Positions 17,116 to 25,386 of a DNA stretch of 64,000 nucleotides are shown piece after piece (position 1 is the first letter of the stretch; every line of letters starts with the position of its first letter). The stretch lies in NCBI RefSeq assembly GCF_947491715.1, contig NZ_CANLKR010000020.1:43443-107442 (forward strand). Direction: 5' to 3'. A program made the translations under genes and the position numbers. Source of the stretch: an uncultured Shewanella sp. (lineage in GTDB: Bacteria; Pseudomonadota; Gammaproteobacteria; Enterobacterales; Shewanellaceae). Below the pieces are notes generated by a model, which ran no database searches, was not told the DNA's origin, and saw nothing but the letters and a program-made list of their open reading frames with translations.

Positions 17116-17892
17116 TTTAGCGATATTATGCAGAATGAGAGCGTGAACGAGTTTTAGGCAATTAACTCCCACAAGGCTTTTCAATTTGAGATTGTTATGA
17201 TCTTATACACTCTTTTGCTGAGAGCGAATCATGAACTTTGTTCTTTTACCCAATACATAAATAGCCCTGATGGCGTTCATAGAAGGTTGTGAGGGTAGGG
17301 AAGATATAGTCCTTTTGATGAATAGGGGTGGCTAAATAACACCCAATTTATTTGAAGGGCAGTTAGAGATTACTTTGTTGGGTGCAAGAGGCGTTGTTTA
17401 TCTGGCAGAGTTCAGTTCACCGGAAAGTGTTAAGTTCATTTCTGGGCAAGGTGTTCCTGTGTGGCATAGCCGTCACTGTGAACTAGAAAGCCTAACTCAT
17501 CCAATGAATCTATTAGTTTCAAAACAATCGAGTACTGTAACAATGTCTGGACATAGTAGCAGTGCTAGTCACATTATTGCTCAAAAGACGTGTAACAGAT
17601 TAAGGAAAGGCCGAGTGTAGCTGCGACCCTGATGTTATCGAGAGATAGGGGTAAGATGAGCACAGGGCTGTCACTACTCATCTTAAGCGTTCTCGGTCAC
17701 TACTCATCTTAAGCGTTCTCGTCGTCATTATTTTGGTTGTCTGGTCGCGCAATGGTTCAAACCAGCGTAATATTCGAATCTTAGTTGCAATTAGGGGAGC
17801 ATTTGGCCACAAAAAAATACCGCCCCTAGTATACTTATTTTGTATTCTTATCTATTGGAAAAATAAAAAGTATAGCTCTAGAGGATAATGGT
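17116..17892. other. decayed region with coding-like fragments
   Basis: About 780 bp without an intact gene. One frame (17128-17292) reads MQNESVNEF, a TAG, then AINSHKAFQFEIVMILY and on to VHRRL-stop. A second (17375-17620, TTG start) gives 81 residues beginning LGARGVVYLAEF. Neither has a ribosome binding site or a family I recognise. They look like remnants of genes once downstream of the exporter. A 26-bp tandem duplication lies at 17671-17722. Confidence 0.5.
17671..17722. repeat. 26-bp tandem duplication with hairpin potential
   Basis: Copies at 17671-17696 and 17697-17722 differ at one base. CTCATCTTA inside each copy is complementary to TAAGATGAG at 17652-17660, so either copy can form a 9-bp stem with it, giving two mutually exclusive hairpins. 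Confidence 0.9.
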
Positions 17893-18636
17893 GTGGCATT
17901 CAATTTTAGACGAAAACTGTTGGCTCGTGAAAAGTTAGTGGGAACGATTCTTTCTTTACCTAGCCCTGAAGTGGCTGAAATTTATTCATTACAAGGGTTC
18001 GATTGGCTTTTTCTAGATCTTGAACATGGCTTAATTGATATTTCTGATGCTCAGAGAATAATCCAAGCAAGCGGTGTTCCTTGTGTTGTTCGTTGTCCTG
18101 CGAATGATGAAATTTGGATTAAAAAATGTCTTGATATTGGTGCTGAGGGGATCATTATTCCTCAAGTTAAGAGCCCAGAAGATGTGCATCATTTAATTCA
18201 ATTAAGCCAATATCCTCCTGAAGGGATCCGCAGCGTGGGAATTGCACGCGCACATGGATATGGATTGAATTTTGCTGATTATGTTGCGCAAGCAAATCAA
18301 AAAATTGCAAAGATTATTCAAATTGAACATATTACTGCGGTTGACAATATTACTGAAATATTAGCCGTTTCAGGTATTGATTGTGTCTTTATTGGACCTT
18401 ATGATTTGTCTGCCAGTATGGGGCTAGTTGGGAATATCGAGCATCCAGATGTCGTGGAGGCTATTAACAAAGTCACCACGAAATGCATGGAAGCTAATAT
18501 ACCGTTAGGGATCTTCTCTTCTTCTACAGAAGGTATAACAGATTATATTAAATTGGGTTATTCCCTTTTGGCCGTTGGGATGGATAGCTTGTTTTTAGGT
18601 CATGCAGCCAGTGCAGTGATAAAAGCGCTTAAATAG
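17893..18636 (+). CDS. HpcH/HpaI-family class II aldolase
   Basis: A 247-residue protein of the HpaI/citrate-lyase-like aldolase family, which cleaves or forms C-C bonds of 2-keto-3-deoxy acids with a divalent metal. The catalytic residues line up with HpaI: His45 in DLEHG, Arg67 in VVRCP, metal ligands Glu145 in IIQIEH and Asp171 in GPYDLSASMG. The last motif and GAEGIIIPQV are family hallmarks. The GTG at 17893 is used, with AGAGGA 7 nt upstream. The natural substrate cannot be told from sequence; 2-keto-3-deoxy-sugar acids and 4-hydroxy-2-oxoacids are usual. It sits alone among degraded sequence, so its pathway partners appear to be missing. Confidence 0.88.
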   Translation: MAFNFRRKLLAREKLVGTILSLPSPEVAEIYSLQGFDWLFLDLEHGLIDISDAQRIIQASGVPCVVRCPANDEIWIKKCLDIGAEGIIIPQVKSPEDVHHLIQLSQYPPEGIRSVGIARAHGYGLNFADYVAQANQKIAKIIQIEHITAVDNITEILAVSGIDCVFIGPYDLSASMGLVGNIEHPDVVEAINKVTTKCMEANIPLGIFSSSTEGITDYIKLGYSLLAVGMDSLFLGHAASAVIKALK

Positions 18637-18751
18637 TATGAGTGGGGAAGTTGAATAACTTATTTACAACAATGAGTTAGCCGTGTACTCTTTTCCCATT
18701 ATTTGGAGGCAACGCCTGTGAATACTGTGCTGTTAGCAGGGGGGGCGCATA

Positions 18752-18976
18752 GTGTCAAGCCAGTATTCAGAGATTAAGATGAATGGGGCTTTTCTGTCTG
18801 TCTATGAAACCTCTGACGGTGCGCTGACTTGCAAAAAACTGCAAAATAGGAGCCCTCGATTAACCTCATTTAAGGAAATTTCGATTGCTACAGGTCTAGA
18901 GCATGGTGCTTTTTATCGGCCTCTGGCTGAATGGGTCGCGCCTGTAAAGCAATGGATAAAAGAAAGGCATCGCTAA
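18752..18976 (+). pseudogene. 74-codon fragment, probable gene remnant
   Basis: A GTG-started frame giving MSSQYSEIKMNG and ending GAFYRPLAEWVAPVKQW. The second half looks like real protein sequence, but there is no ribosome binding site and the frame ends just before further coding-like fragments. I read it as one piece of a broken gene extending toward 19341. The family is not recognised. Confidence 0.35.
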
Positions 18977-19003
18977 CGGGGTCAGTCAGTATTTCAAACT
19001 AGA

Positions 19004-19135
19004 ATGGTTTGGCTCTACAAAGAGATGAAAGACAGTAATGAGCTGTATGCTAATGGGTTAAAGCCCTCATCAGGTGCTCATGATGCAGCCCATGATGCAG
19101 CCCATGATGCAGCCCATGATGCAGCCCATGATTAG
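19004..19135 (+). pseudogene. 43-residue frame ending in Ala-His-Asp-Ala repeats
   Basis: The frame reads MVWLYKEMKDSNELYANG and then four AHDA units made by a perfect 12-bp repeat, ending at TAG. The next frame (19135) begins at a GTG overlapping that stop by one base. It is probably part of the same broken gene as the flanking fragments; repeat expansion may have caused the break, though the repeat length itself keeps frame. Confidence 0.35.
19079..19132. repeat. 12-bp tandem repeat (CATGATGCAGCC) x4.5
   Basis: Four perfect copies and a half copy, in frame with the 19004 ORF, encoding His-Asp-Ala-Ala. Confidence 0.97.
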
Positions 19136-19341
19136 TGGCTTTCATCCACGATAATTTTGAAATTTTTACTGACACCCCTTGGCATGTGGATCAGCCCTGT
19201 AAATTTGATGTCGATTTTACTTTACCCAATGAAAAACTCATGGCCTTTACCCATCAGAAAATACAACAGATGTCAGGTTTTACGCTCGCCACTCAGTGGC
19301 AAGCATCCCACAATGTGTTATTGCAATCGACAAAAAATTGA
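19135..19341 (+). pseudogene. coding-like fragment after the AHDA repeat
   Basis: A 68-codon frame (GTG start) whose product (FEIFTDTPWHVDQPCKFD, FTLPNEKLMAFTHQKIQQM) reads like genuine protein. After its stop, another frame continues with LRCEPNDMGISVLGL, which suggests a frameshift near 19340. No ribosome binding site is seen and the family is not recognised. It is probably the 3' part of a decayed gene. Confidence 0.4.
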
Positions 19342-19444
19342 GTGCGTTGCGAGCCCAATGATATGGGCATTAGTGTTTTAGGCCTGTAATCGGTATTTGT
19401 CAGTATTTTATTACCTGTATTATTTAGTTTTTTTGAGGTTATTA

Positions 19445-19873
19445 ATGAGAAAAACGGTGTTCATTTTTCTTTGTCTCTTGCCGTTTAATCTGTGGGCTGT
19501 AGATACAAAGCGCTTTGAATTTTTGGCTTCAGGTTATGGCAATGATTTTTACTTAAAAATAGCTTTGGATGAGTCGGGTTTACGTACTGCTGAAGGTTTT
19601 CAGTATCGTGATGGCGACGAAAAAAACCGAGATTTTCCCGTTAAATTATTTGATAGTCAATATGTTGATTGGCTATTTTGGCAAGTGGAGCAGAGGTGTG
19701 AGTTTTGGTCAGCCCCTAGTGTCATTGGTGAGTCTGGGCTGGATGGGTATTCATTTCACATTAAGGGTGTCAAGGAGGCTCAGCAACATACTGTGTCAAT
19801 GTGGTTACCTGATAATGATTGCTATCATAAGCTTCGACAGCATTTATTTATTATGACAGGAAGTAAGTGGTGA
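19445..19873 (+). CDS. small secreted protein of unknown function
   Basis: A 142-residue protein. I take the ATG at 19445, not the upstream in-frame start at 19397, because GAGG precedes it and the product then begins with a clean signal peptide, MRKTVFIFLCLLPFNLWA. The mature part has Cys in QRCEFW and NDCYHK, a possible disulfide pair, and is rich in aromatic residues. I do not recognise the family. It stands alone on the edge of the decayed tract. Confidence 0.7.
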   Translation: MRKTVFIFLCLLPFNLWAVDTKRFEFLASGYGNDFYLKIALDESGLRTAEGFQYRDGDEKNRDFPVKLFDSQYVDWLFWQVEQRCEFWSAPSVIGESGLDGYSFHIKGVKEAQQHTVSMWLPDNDCYHKLRQHLFIMTGSKW

Positions 19874-20205
19874 TGACAGAGTGACAAATTTTCTCAGGAC
19901 GGGAAAATTACGATTCAATAAAGTCGATAACGCGTTTACGAATAATACGTTATTGCCCGTTTTTTCTCATCTTTTGTCCAGGTATTTTGTTCAGTATGGT
20001 TCGAACCGATTCATTTTCATCACGCGACTTTTTTAATGAGTTACCTGCATAGATATTATCATTGAAATGATGAGTTGTTATTATATTATTGATAACACAT
20101 GATTAATCATATTTTTAATCACTTCCGTATTGAGTGAAAAATCGGCGTAAGCAAGGTTTCCCATCTATACTTGTGTTATAGATGACAATTTACGGATTTT
20201 TTATC
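19874..20205. other. intergenic region with palindromes
   Basis: About 330 bp without a gene. It contains a possible hairpin ATAACG...CGTTAT with TGCCCGTTTTTTC after it (about 19928-19967), which could terminate the upstream gene, a 10-bp palindrome GGTTCGAACC (about 19997-20006) and a 12-bp palindrome ATGATTAATCAT (20099-20110). The promoter of the lipoprotein gene should lie in the last 150 bp. Confidence 0.4.
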
Positions 20206-20694
20206 ATGATAAAATGTAAATTAGGGGCTTTGCTCACTGTTTTGTTCACCTTGTCATTGGTTCAATTGACGGGGTGTACCAATACACCTAATCCTTATGG
20301 GGATAGTTATGGGTCGGCCGAGACTCGCACTGTTCAACAAGTCTACTATGGCACCATTATAGACACTAAGCCTGTGACCATTGATGCCTCAGAGGGCTCG
20401 AATATCGTGGGCACCGTTGCTGGGGCTGCTGTGGGGGGCGTCTTAGGCTCAACGATTGGCGGTGGTACAGGTTCCACTTTAGCGGCTATCGGGGGGGGAT
20501 TGCTAGGTGGCTATGCTGGGGGGAAAACGGCGAATGCACTGGGTGAAAGTAATGGTGTGAACTTAACCATTCGATTGGACAATGGCAACGTTATCTCCAT
20601 TGTTCAAGAAGCCAATCCGAATATGATGTTTCGTGTGGGTGAAAAAGTACAAGTGAATATGTCTGGTAATACTGGTAGGGTGGTGCCAAGATAG
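20206..20694 (+). CDS. glycine-zipper outer-membrane lipoprotein (SlyB/Pcp-like)
   Basis: A 162-residue predicted lipoprotein. The ATG at 20206 gives a compact signal, MIKCKLGALLTVLFTLSLVQLTGC with the acylated Cys at 24; the in-frame ATG at 20182 would give an odd extension. A short Tyr/Ser linker is followed by the glycine-zipper 2TM domain, with GTVAGAAVGGVLG and GGGLLGGYAGGKT, and a C-terminal beta part (NLTIRLDNGNVISIVQ, VGEKVQVN). This is the SlyB/PagP-locus lipoprotein family, which supports outer-membrane integrity under stress. A 13-bp hairpin follows at 20804. Confidence 0.88.
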   Translation: MIKCKLGALLTVLFTLSLVQLTGCTNTPNPYGDSYGSAETRTVQQVYYGTIIDTKPVTIDASEGSNIVGTVAGAAVGGVLGSTIGGGTGSTLAAIGGGLLGGYAGGKTANALGESNGVNLTIRLDNGNVISIVQEANPNMMFRVGEKVQVNMSGNTGRVVPR

Positions 20695-20803
20695 CCTGAC
20701 GCATTAAAACGATAATGTGCACGGTTTTGTGGTGTGATTACGCCTCTAGTAGTAGCGCTTATTTAATAGCGCTTATTTTTTATGGATTAGACAATTAAAA
20801 CTG

Positions 20804-20840
20804 ACAGGCTATTTTTCGTAAAATATAAAAAATAGCCTGT
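20804..20840 (+). terminator. 13-bp inverted repeat downstream of glycine-zipper lipoprotein gene
   Basis: ACAGGCTATTTTT (20804-20816) and its exact complement (20828-20840) enclose an 11-nt loop. The nearest gene end is 110 bp upstream. The stem is stable but no distinct U-tract follows on the plus strand. Confidence 0.5.
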
Positions 20841-21106
20841 GACTGTGTTTCCTTTGCTTCCTTTGCTTTATTGAGCTTGTTTAATTGTTTACTATTTATT
20901 TTCAAAATCTTATGTTGTTTTTGTCATCATCTTTAAATTCTTTGAATATTATTTCAGTAGGAAGATTATTGTCTCTTTACGCCATGGGCTTGAGCTGCTA
21001 TGCACATGTTTTGAGTATTTTTTTACCTATGGAATGAGATAATAAAAGCCTTGGTGATATCTGTTTATTTCCTTATGCTTATGAAAAATTGAATGAAGAG
21101 AATACC
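20841..21106. promoter_or_regulatory. spacer upstream of SDR gene
   Basis: Roughly 270 bp with no coding-like frame; the SDR promoter is presumed here. I could not assign boxes. Confidence 0.3.
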
Positions 21107-21934
21107 ATGACCCAATCAATATTCATTACAGGCTGCAGTAGCGGCATAGGCCGTTTTTGCGCAGAGCAATTGCATGAGGCAGGATTTAAGGTGGTGGCTA
21201 GCTGTCGAAAAGCAGAAGATGTCATTGCGCTGCAAGCAAAAGGATTGAATTGTGTTCAAATGGACATGAATGATGCCGATTCTATTCGTATTGGGCTGGC
21301 AGCGACCTTAGCACTGACTGGCGGGAGATTGGACGTACTTTTTAATAATGCGGCTTTCGGTCAGGGAGGCGCTATTGAAGATTTGCCGACAGAGGCGTTG
21401 CGTGCGCAATTTGAAACGAATTTATTTGGTTTACATGAACTCACTCGTGCGGTCATTCCTGTGATGTTAGCGCAAGGTGCGGGAAAAATTGTACAAAATA
21501 GCTCTGTACTGGGGCTTGTTGCGATGAAGTATCGTGGTGCCTATAACGCCAGTAAATTTGCCTTAGAAGGTTATACCGATACGCTTAGACTTGAATTGAT
21601 GGATACGAATATTTCCCTGAGTTTAATCGAGCCGGGCCCCATTGTGAGTCAGTTCAGAGCTAATGCGTTACGCGCCATTGAACAATCCATTGATATTCAT
21701 GCTTCTCGCCATAGAGATAATTATCAAAAAACGGTATCTCGTCTTAGTAGTGAAGAGTCTTCAACCCCTTTTACTCTTGGTCCTGAAGCGGTATTGAAGC
21801 CGCTTTTAACCATCATGAAAAGCGCCAATCCGAAACCCCGCTACTATGTGACAAAACCGACTTATATTTTTGGCTATTTGCGTCGTTTGTTATCCACAAG
21901 ATTGCTTGACCGTATTTTAGCAAGGGGCGATTGA
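21107..21934 (+). CDS. short-chain dehydrogenase (YbbO-like)
   Basis: A 275-residue NAD(P)-dependent oxidoreductase of the classical SDR family. The ATG at 21107 is preceded by GAAGAG at 6-nt spacing, so I prefer it to TTG 21089. Motifs: cofactor loop GCSSGIG (9-15), NNAAFG near 85, NSS near 132, and the catalytic Tyr146-Lys150 in YNASK. The long C-terminal extension with RARHRDNY-like and KPTYIFGYLRRLL parts resembles E. coli YbbO, an aldehyde/oxosteroid reductase. The substrate is unknown. It stands as a single gene, 546 bp before the valine operon. Confidence 0.87.
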   Translation: MTQSIFITGCSSGIGRFCAEQLHEAGFKVVASCRKAEDVIALQAKGLNCVQMDMNDADSIRIGLAATLALTGGRLDVLFNNAAFGQGGAIEDLPTEALRAQFETNLFGLHELTRAVIPVMLAQGAGKIVQNSSVLGLVAMKYRGAYNASKFALEGYTDTLRLELMDTNISLSLIEPGPIVSQFRANALRAIEQSIDIHASRHRDNYQKTVSRLSSEESSTPFTLGPEAVLKPLLTIMKSANPKPRYYVTKPTYIFGYLRRLLSTRLLDRILARGD

Positions 21935-22480
21935 ATAAAGCGTTTTTTATAAGATTGGAAATACATACTTGCCAATGAAGTGTTGAATTTTTCAAGATTT
22001 ACATTCAATACTTTTATGATCCTAGGAGAGTCTACTTGTTTTTTAAATCGGTTAAAGGCTCAAAAAATCTTCGTCATATTACTTGGTGTGTCGGAGTTGG
22101 GTTATTTAGTCACTGTATCTAAGACTAATAGGATATAAAGTATCATTTGCGGGTTTCAGCTTGAGCTGCAAGTCGAGCTCACCTAGATCTTGTTGTATTT
22201 TTTCGGTGCGCAAGACAGCCCATAAAGATTTTGCGGACCTCATCGTGTCTATTATATAGTGTTATTTTACTTTACTGTAAATGTGGTGTGACAAGGACAA
22301 GCTGGCTTTTTTTGTGATTTTTTCGGTCAAACCTTGCTTTACGTTAGCGTAAACGTCAGAGTGTTGGTTAGGTTTTTTTGTCCAGAAGAATATACCCTTA
22401 TCAGGCTTGAATGCGAATAAGTCAAATTTCAGAAGCATTGAGAAGCGGTAGTGTTAGCAGAAAGATTTTCGGAGTGGAAT
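21935..22480. promoter_or_regulatory. control region of the valine/isoleucine operon
   Basis: About 545 bp without a coding-like frame. The distal half contains the LiuR-type palindrome at 22338-22353 and an AT-rich segment with TTTACTGTAAA near 22270. The operon promoter is expected between these and the ATG at 22481. Confidence 0.5.
22338..22353. promoter_or_regulatory. LiuR-type operator palindrome
   Basis: TTTACGTTAGCGTAAA has perfect 6-bp half-sites (TTTACG/CGTAAA) around a 4-bp centre, about 130 bp before the operon start. MerR-family LiuR sites described for branched-chain amino acid catabolism in Shewanella have this shape, and the downstream genes are its known targets. Assignment is by resemblance; the liuR gene is not in this window. 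Confidence 0.6.
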
Positions 22481-23671
22481 ATGAGTAGCGTACAAGCAAA
22501 TTCAGATATTGTTATTGTGGCAGCAAAACGTACCCCTATGGGGGGGTTTCAAGGTGGGTTATCAAGCGTTTCAGCGCCCAAGCTTGCGAGCACAGCCATA
22601 CAGGGCATGATGACTCAAGCCAATATTGACCCAGAGCAAATAGATGAAGTGTTAATGGGCTGTGTCCTGCCTGCGGGGCTTGGACAAGCACCTGCTCGTC
22701 AAGCGGCATTAGGCGCTCAATTGCCGTTATCTGTTGGCGCGACAACACTGAATAAAGTGTGTGGCTCTGGAATGAAAGCGGTGATGCTAGGACATGATTT
22801 AATTAAAGCGGGCAGTGCCAATATTGTTATTGCTGGCGGTATGGAGAGTATGAGTCAAGCGCCTTATTTATTAGATAAAGCGCGCAGTGGAATGCGTATG
22901 GGCCATGGCAAAGTGTTGGATCATATGTTTCTTGATGGCTTAGAAGATGCGTATACCGGTGGCGCAATGGGCAGTTTTGCTCAAGAAACGGCAGATGAAT
23001 TTACGCTGAGCCGTGAGGCAATGGATGCATTCGCGCTAGGCTCACTTGAAAAAGCAAACTTAGCCATAGAACTGGGTTTATTTAAGCAAGAAATTACACC
23101 TGTGACAGTGTCGAGTCGTAAAGGTGAGCAGATCCTTGATACCGATGAGCAACCGGGTAACGCCCGTCCTGAAAAAATTCCCACATTACGTCCTGCTTTT
23201 GCTAAAGATGGCACCATTACCGCGGCCAATTCCAGTTCTATTTCTGATGGCGCGGCAGCACTACTCTTGATGTCTCGTGAGCAAGCGAATAAGCAAGGTT
23301 TAGAGGTGCTGGCAACCATTAAAGGCCATAGCACTCATGCACAAGCCCCTGCGATGTTTACTACAGCGCCTGTCGGTGCCATGACCAAATTATTAGAGAG
23401 TGTCAATTGGTCATTCGATGAGGTGGATTTATTTGAAATTAATGAAGCCTTCGCCATGGTCACTATGTTGGCGATTTCAGAGTTAGGTTTGGATGTCCAA
23501 AAGGTCAATGTCAATGGCGGTGCATGTGCATTAGGTCATCCCATTGGCTGCTCAGGTGCTCGCTTATTAGTGACCTTAATTTATGCGTTAAAAGCGCGAG
23601 GCCTTAAACGGGGAGTGGCTTCATTGTGCATCGGCGGTGGGGAAGCTACCGCGATGGCGATTGAAGTATAA
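22481..23671 (+). CDS. acetyl-CoA C-acyltransferase (thiolase), first gene of valine/isoleucine operon
   Basis: A 396-residue degradative thiolase. The ATG at 22481 (preceded by GGAGTGGA) is preferred to GTG 22451. Motifs: nucleophilic Cys94 in NKVCGSGMKAV, GGMESMS, INEAFA, and the C-terminal proton-relay motif GGACALGHPIGCSG. In the isoleucine branch it would cleave 2-methylacetoacetyl-CoA to acetyl-CoA and propionyl-CoA. It begins an operon with the SO1677-1683-like order known from Shewanella, where the genes have been called ivd, and is likely controlled by the LiuR-type site upstream. Confidence 0.93.
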   Translation: MSSVQANSDIVIVAAKRTPMGGFQGGLSSVSAPKLASTAIQGMMTQANIDPEQIDEVLMGCVLPAGLGQAPARQAALGAQLPLSVGATTLNKVCGSGMKAVMLGHDLIKAGSANIVIAGGMESMSQAPYLLDKARSGMRMGHGKVLDHMFLDGLEDAYTGGAMGSFAQETADEFTLSREAMDAFALGSLEKANLAIELGLFKQEITPVTVSSRKGEQILDTDEQPGNARPEKIPTLRPAFAKDGTITAANSSSISDGAAALLLMSREQANKQGLEVLATIKGHSTHAQAPAMFTTAPVGAMTKLLESVNWSFDEVDLFEINEAFAMVTMLAISELGLDVQKVNVNGGACALGHPIGCSGARLLVTLIYALKARGLKRGVASLCIGGGEATAMAIEV

Positions 23672-23746
23672 ATCATATCGATGATCTGCATGCGGACAGT
23701 ATAACGGGATTAATCTCTATTGGCATGCTTAAGTAAAGGATTGAAA

Positions 23747-25246
23747 ATGACAGCTCAAGTTAAACATTATATTGATGGCCAGTTTGTTTTAGGCCAAGGT
23801 CAAACGCAAATTACCGTAACAAATCCGGCCAATAATCAGCCTATTGCTGTAGTGAATGCTGCGACTGAAAGCGAAGTTGAAACCGCGATTGCCAGTGCTA
23901 AGCAGGCTTTTAAAGGTTGGAAGGAAGTGCCAGTATCTGAGCGCGCTCGAGTGATGTTGAGGTATCAACATTTATTGAAAGAGCATCATGATGAACTGGC
24001 GACTATTTTAGCCCAAGAAACAGGTAAAACCTTTGATGATGCCAAAGGGGATGTTTGGCGAGGTATTGAAGTGGCTGAACATGCTTGTAATATAGCGTCG
24101 CTTATGATGGGGGAAACGGTTGAGAATGTGGCTCGCTCTATTGATACCTATAGCTACACTCAACCTTTAGGGGTTTGTGCGGGGATCACTCCGTTTAACT
24201 TTCCAGCCATGATCCCATTATGGATGTTCCCGCTTGCGGTAGCTTGTGGCAATACCTTTGTATTGAAGCCTTCCGAGCAAGATCCTATGACGCCACAGCG
24301 TTTAGTGGAGTTGTTTGAACAGGCTGGTGCCCCTAAGGGAGTACTCCAGCTTATTCATGGCGATAAAACCGCTGTTGATATTTTATTACGTCACCCTGAA
24401 GTGAAAGCCCTATCCTTTGTGGGCTCGGTGGCGGTGGGTCAGTATGTGTATAAAACTGGGACGGATCATTTAAAACGTGTGCAAGCCTTTGCTGGCGCAA
24501 AAAACCATTGTGTGATCATGCCTGATGCGAATAAGCAGCAAGTGATTAATCATTTGGTGGGCGCATCCGTTGGTGCAGCGGGTCAACGCTGTATGGCGTT
24601 ATCGGTTGCCGTTTTTGTGGGAGAGGCGAAAAGTTGGATCCCTGAGCTGAAAGCGGCTATTGCTAAAGTTAAGCCTGGTTTATGGGATGATAAAGAAGCA
24701 GGGTATGGCCCGTTGATCAGCCCTGCTGCGAAAGCGCGAGTCATTGACTTAATTGGCCAAGGGATTGAAGAAGGCGCTGAGTGTTTGCTTGATGGGCGCG
24801 ACTTTAGTGTACCGGGTTTTGAAAGTGGTAACTGGGTCGGCCCGACCTTGTTTGATAACGTCACTCAAGACATGGCAATTTATAAAGAAGAAATATTTGG
24901 ACCTGTTTTAGCGTGCATGCATGCAGATTCTCTTGAAGATGCCATTGAGATTGTCAATGCCAGTCCATATGGCAACGGCACTTCTATCTTTACGGCTTGT
25001 GGTGCTGCTGCAAGAAAATACCAACATGAAATTGAAGTGGGTCAAGTGGGCATTAATGTGCCTATTCCGGTGCCTTTGCCTTTTTTCTCCTTTACCGGGT
25101 GGAAAGGCAGTTTTTATGGAGATCAACATGCTTACGGTAAGCAAGCTGTGCGATTTTATACCGAAACGAAAACCATCACAGCGCGATGGTTTGAGTCTGA
25201 CATTGAAATCGCATCGAGCCCGAATATGACCATAGGGCTAAAATAA
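23747..25246 (+). CDS. mmsA: methylmalonate-semialdehyde dehydrogenase (CoA-acylating)
   Basis: MmsA oxidises (methyl)malonate semialdehyde with CoA and NAD+ to propionyl-CoA or acetyl-CoA, the last step of valine breakdown. The product is 499 residues from the ATG at 23747, with AAAGGA 6 nt upstream. It has the aldehyde-dehydrogenase fold with [11 protein letters not shown], the nucleotide region SFVGSVAVG, catalytic Cys282 in [12 protein letters not shown], and [14 protein letters not shown] is characteristic of MMSDH rather than general ALDHs, and [11 protein letters not shown] near the C-terminus supports this. It follows the thiolase by 75 bp in the same operon. Confidence 0.95.
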   Translation: MTAQVKHYIDGQFVLGQGQTQITVTNPANNQPIAVVNAATESEVETAIASAKQAFKGWKEVPVSERARVMLRYQHLLKEHHDELATILAQETGKTFDDAKGDVWRGIEVAEHACNIASLMMGETVENVARSIDTYSYTQPLGVCAGITPFNFPAMIPLWMFPLAVACGNTFVLKPSEQDPMTPQRLVELFEQAGAPKGVLQLIHGDKTAVDILLRHPEVKALSFVGSVAVGQYVYKTGTDHLKRVQAFAGAKNHCVIMPDANKQQVINHLVGASVGAAGQRCMALSVAVFVGEAKSWIPELKAAIAKVKPGLWDDKEAGYGPLISPAAKARVIDLIGQGIEEGAECLLDGRDFSVPGFESGNWVGPTLFDNVTQDMAIYKEEIFGPVLACMHADSLEDAIEIVNASPYGNGTSIFTACGAAARKYQHEIEVGQVGINVPIPVPLPFFSFTGWKGSFYGDQHAYGKQAVRFYTETKTITARWFESDIEIASSPNMTIGLK

Positions 25247-25386
25247 TGCTTTAGTTGTGAATGACAATAAACGATTTAAATATTATCACAACACTTTTTA
25301 AAACTATCCCAACGAAATGAATGGATGATTTTGTTGGGGTTGAGATCAGTTGTAGATCCAAGCGAGAGCGTGACAGGAGTACCCGA

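Noticed and set aside
17116..17892. Insertion-sequence remnant
   Set aside because: I looked for transposase motifs and terminal inverted repeats; the only repeat is a short tandem duplication and no transposase-like peptide was recognised.
19079..19132. CRISPR or attachment-site repeat
   Set aside because: A 12-bp simple repeat without spacers; coding-like in frame.
19997..20006. tRNA T-loop (GGTTCGAACC)
   Set aside because: It resembles a T-arm but no acceptor stem, D-arm or anticodon arm could be folded around it.
24921..25229. 102-codon ORF inside mmsA
   Set aside because: A shadow frame fully inside a confidently assigned gene, with no ribosome binding site.
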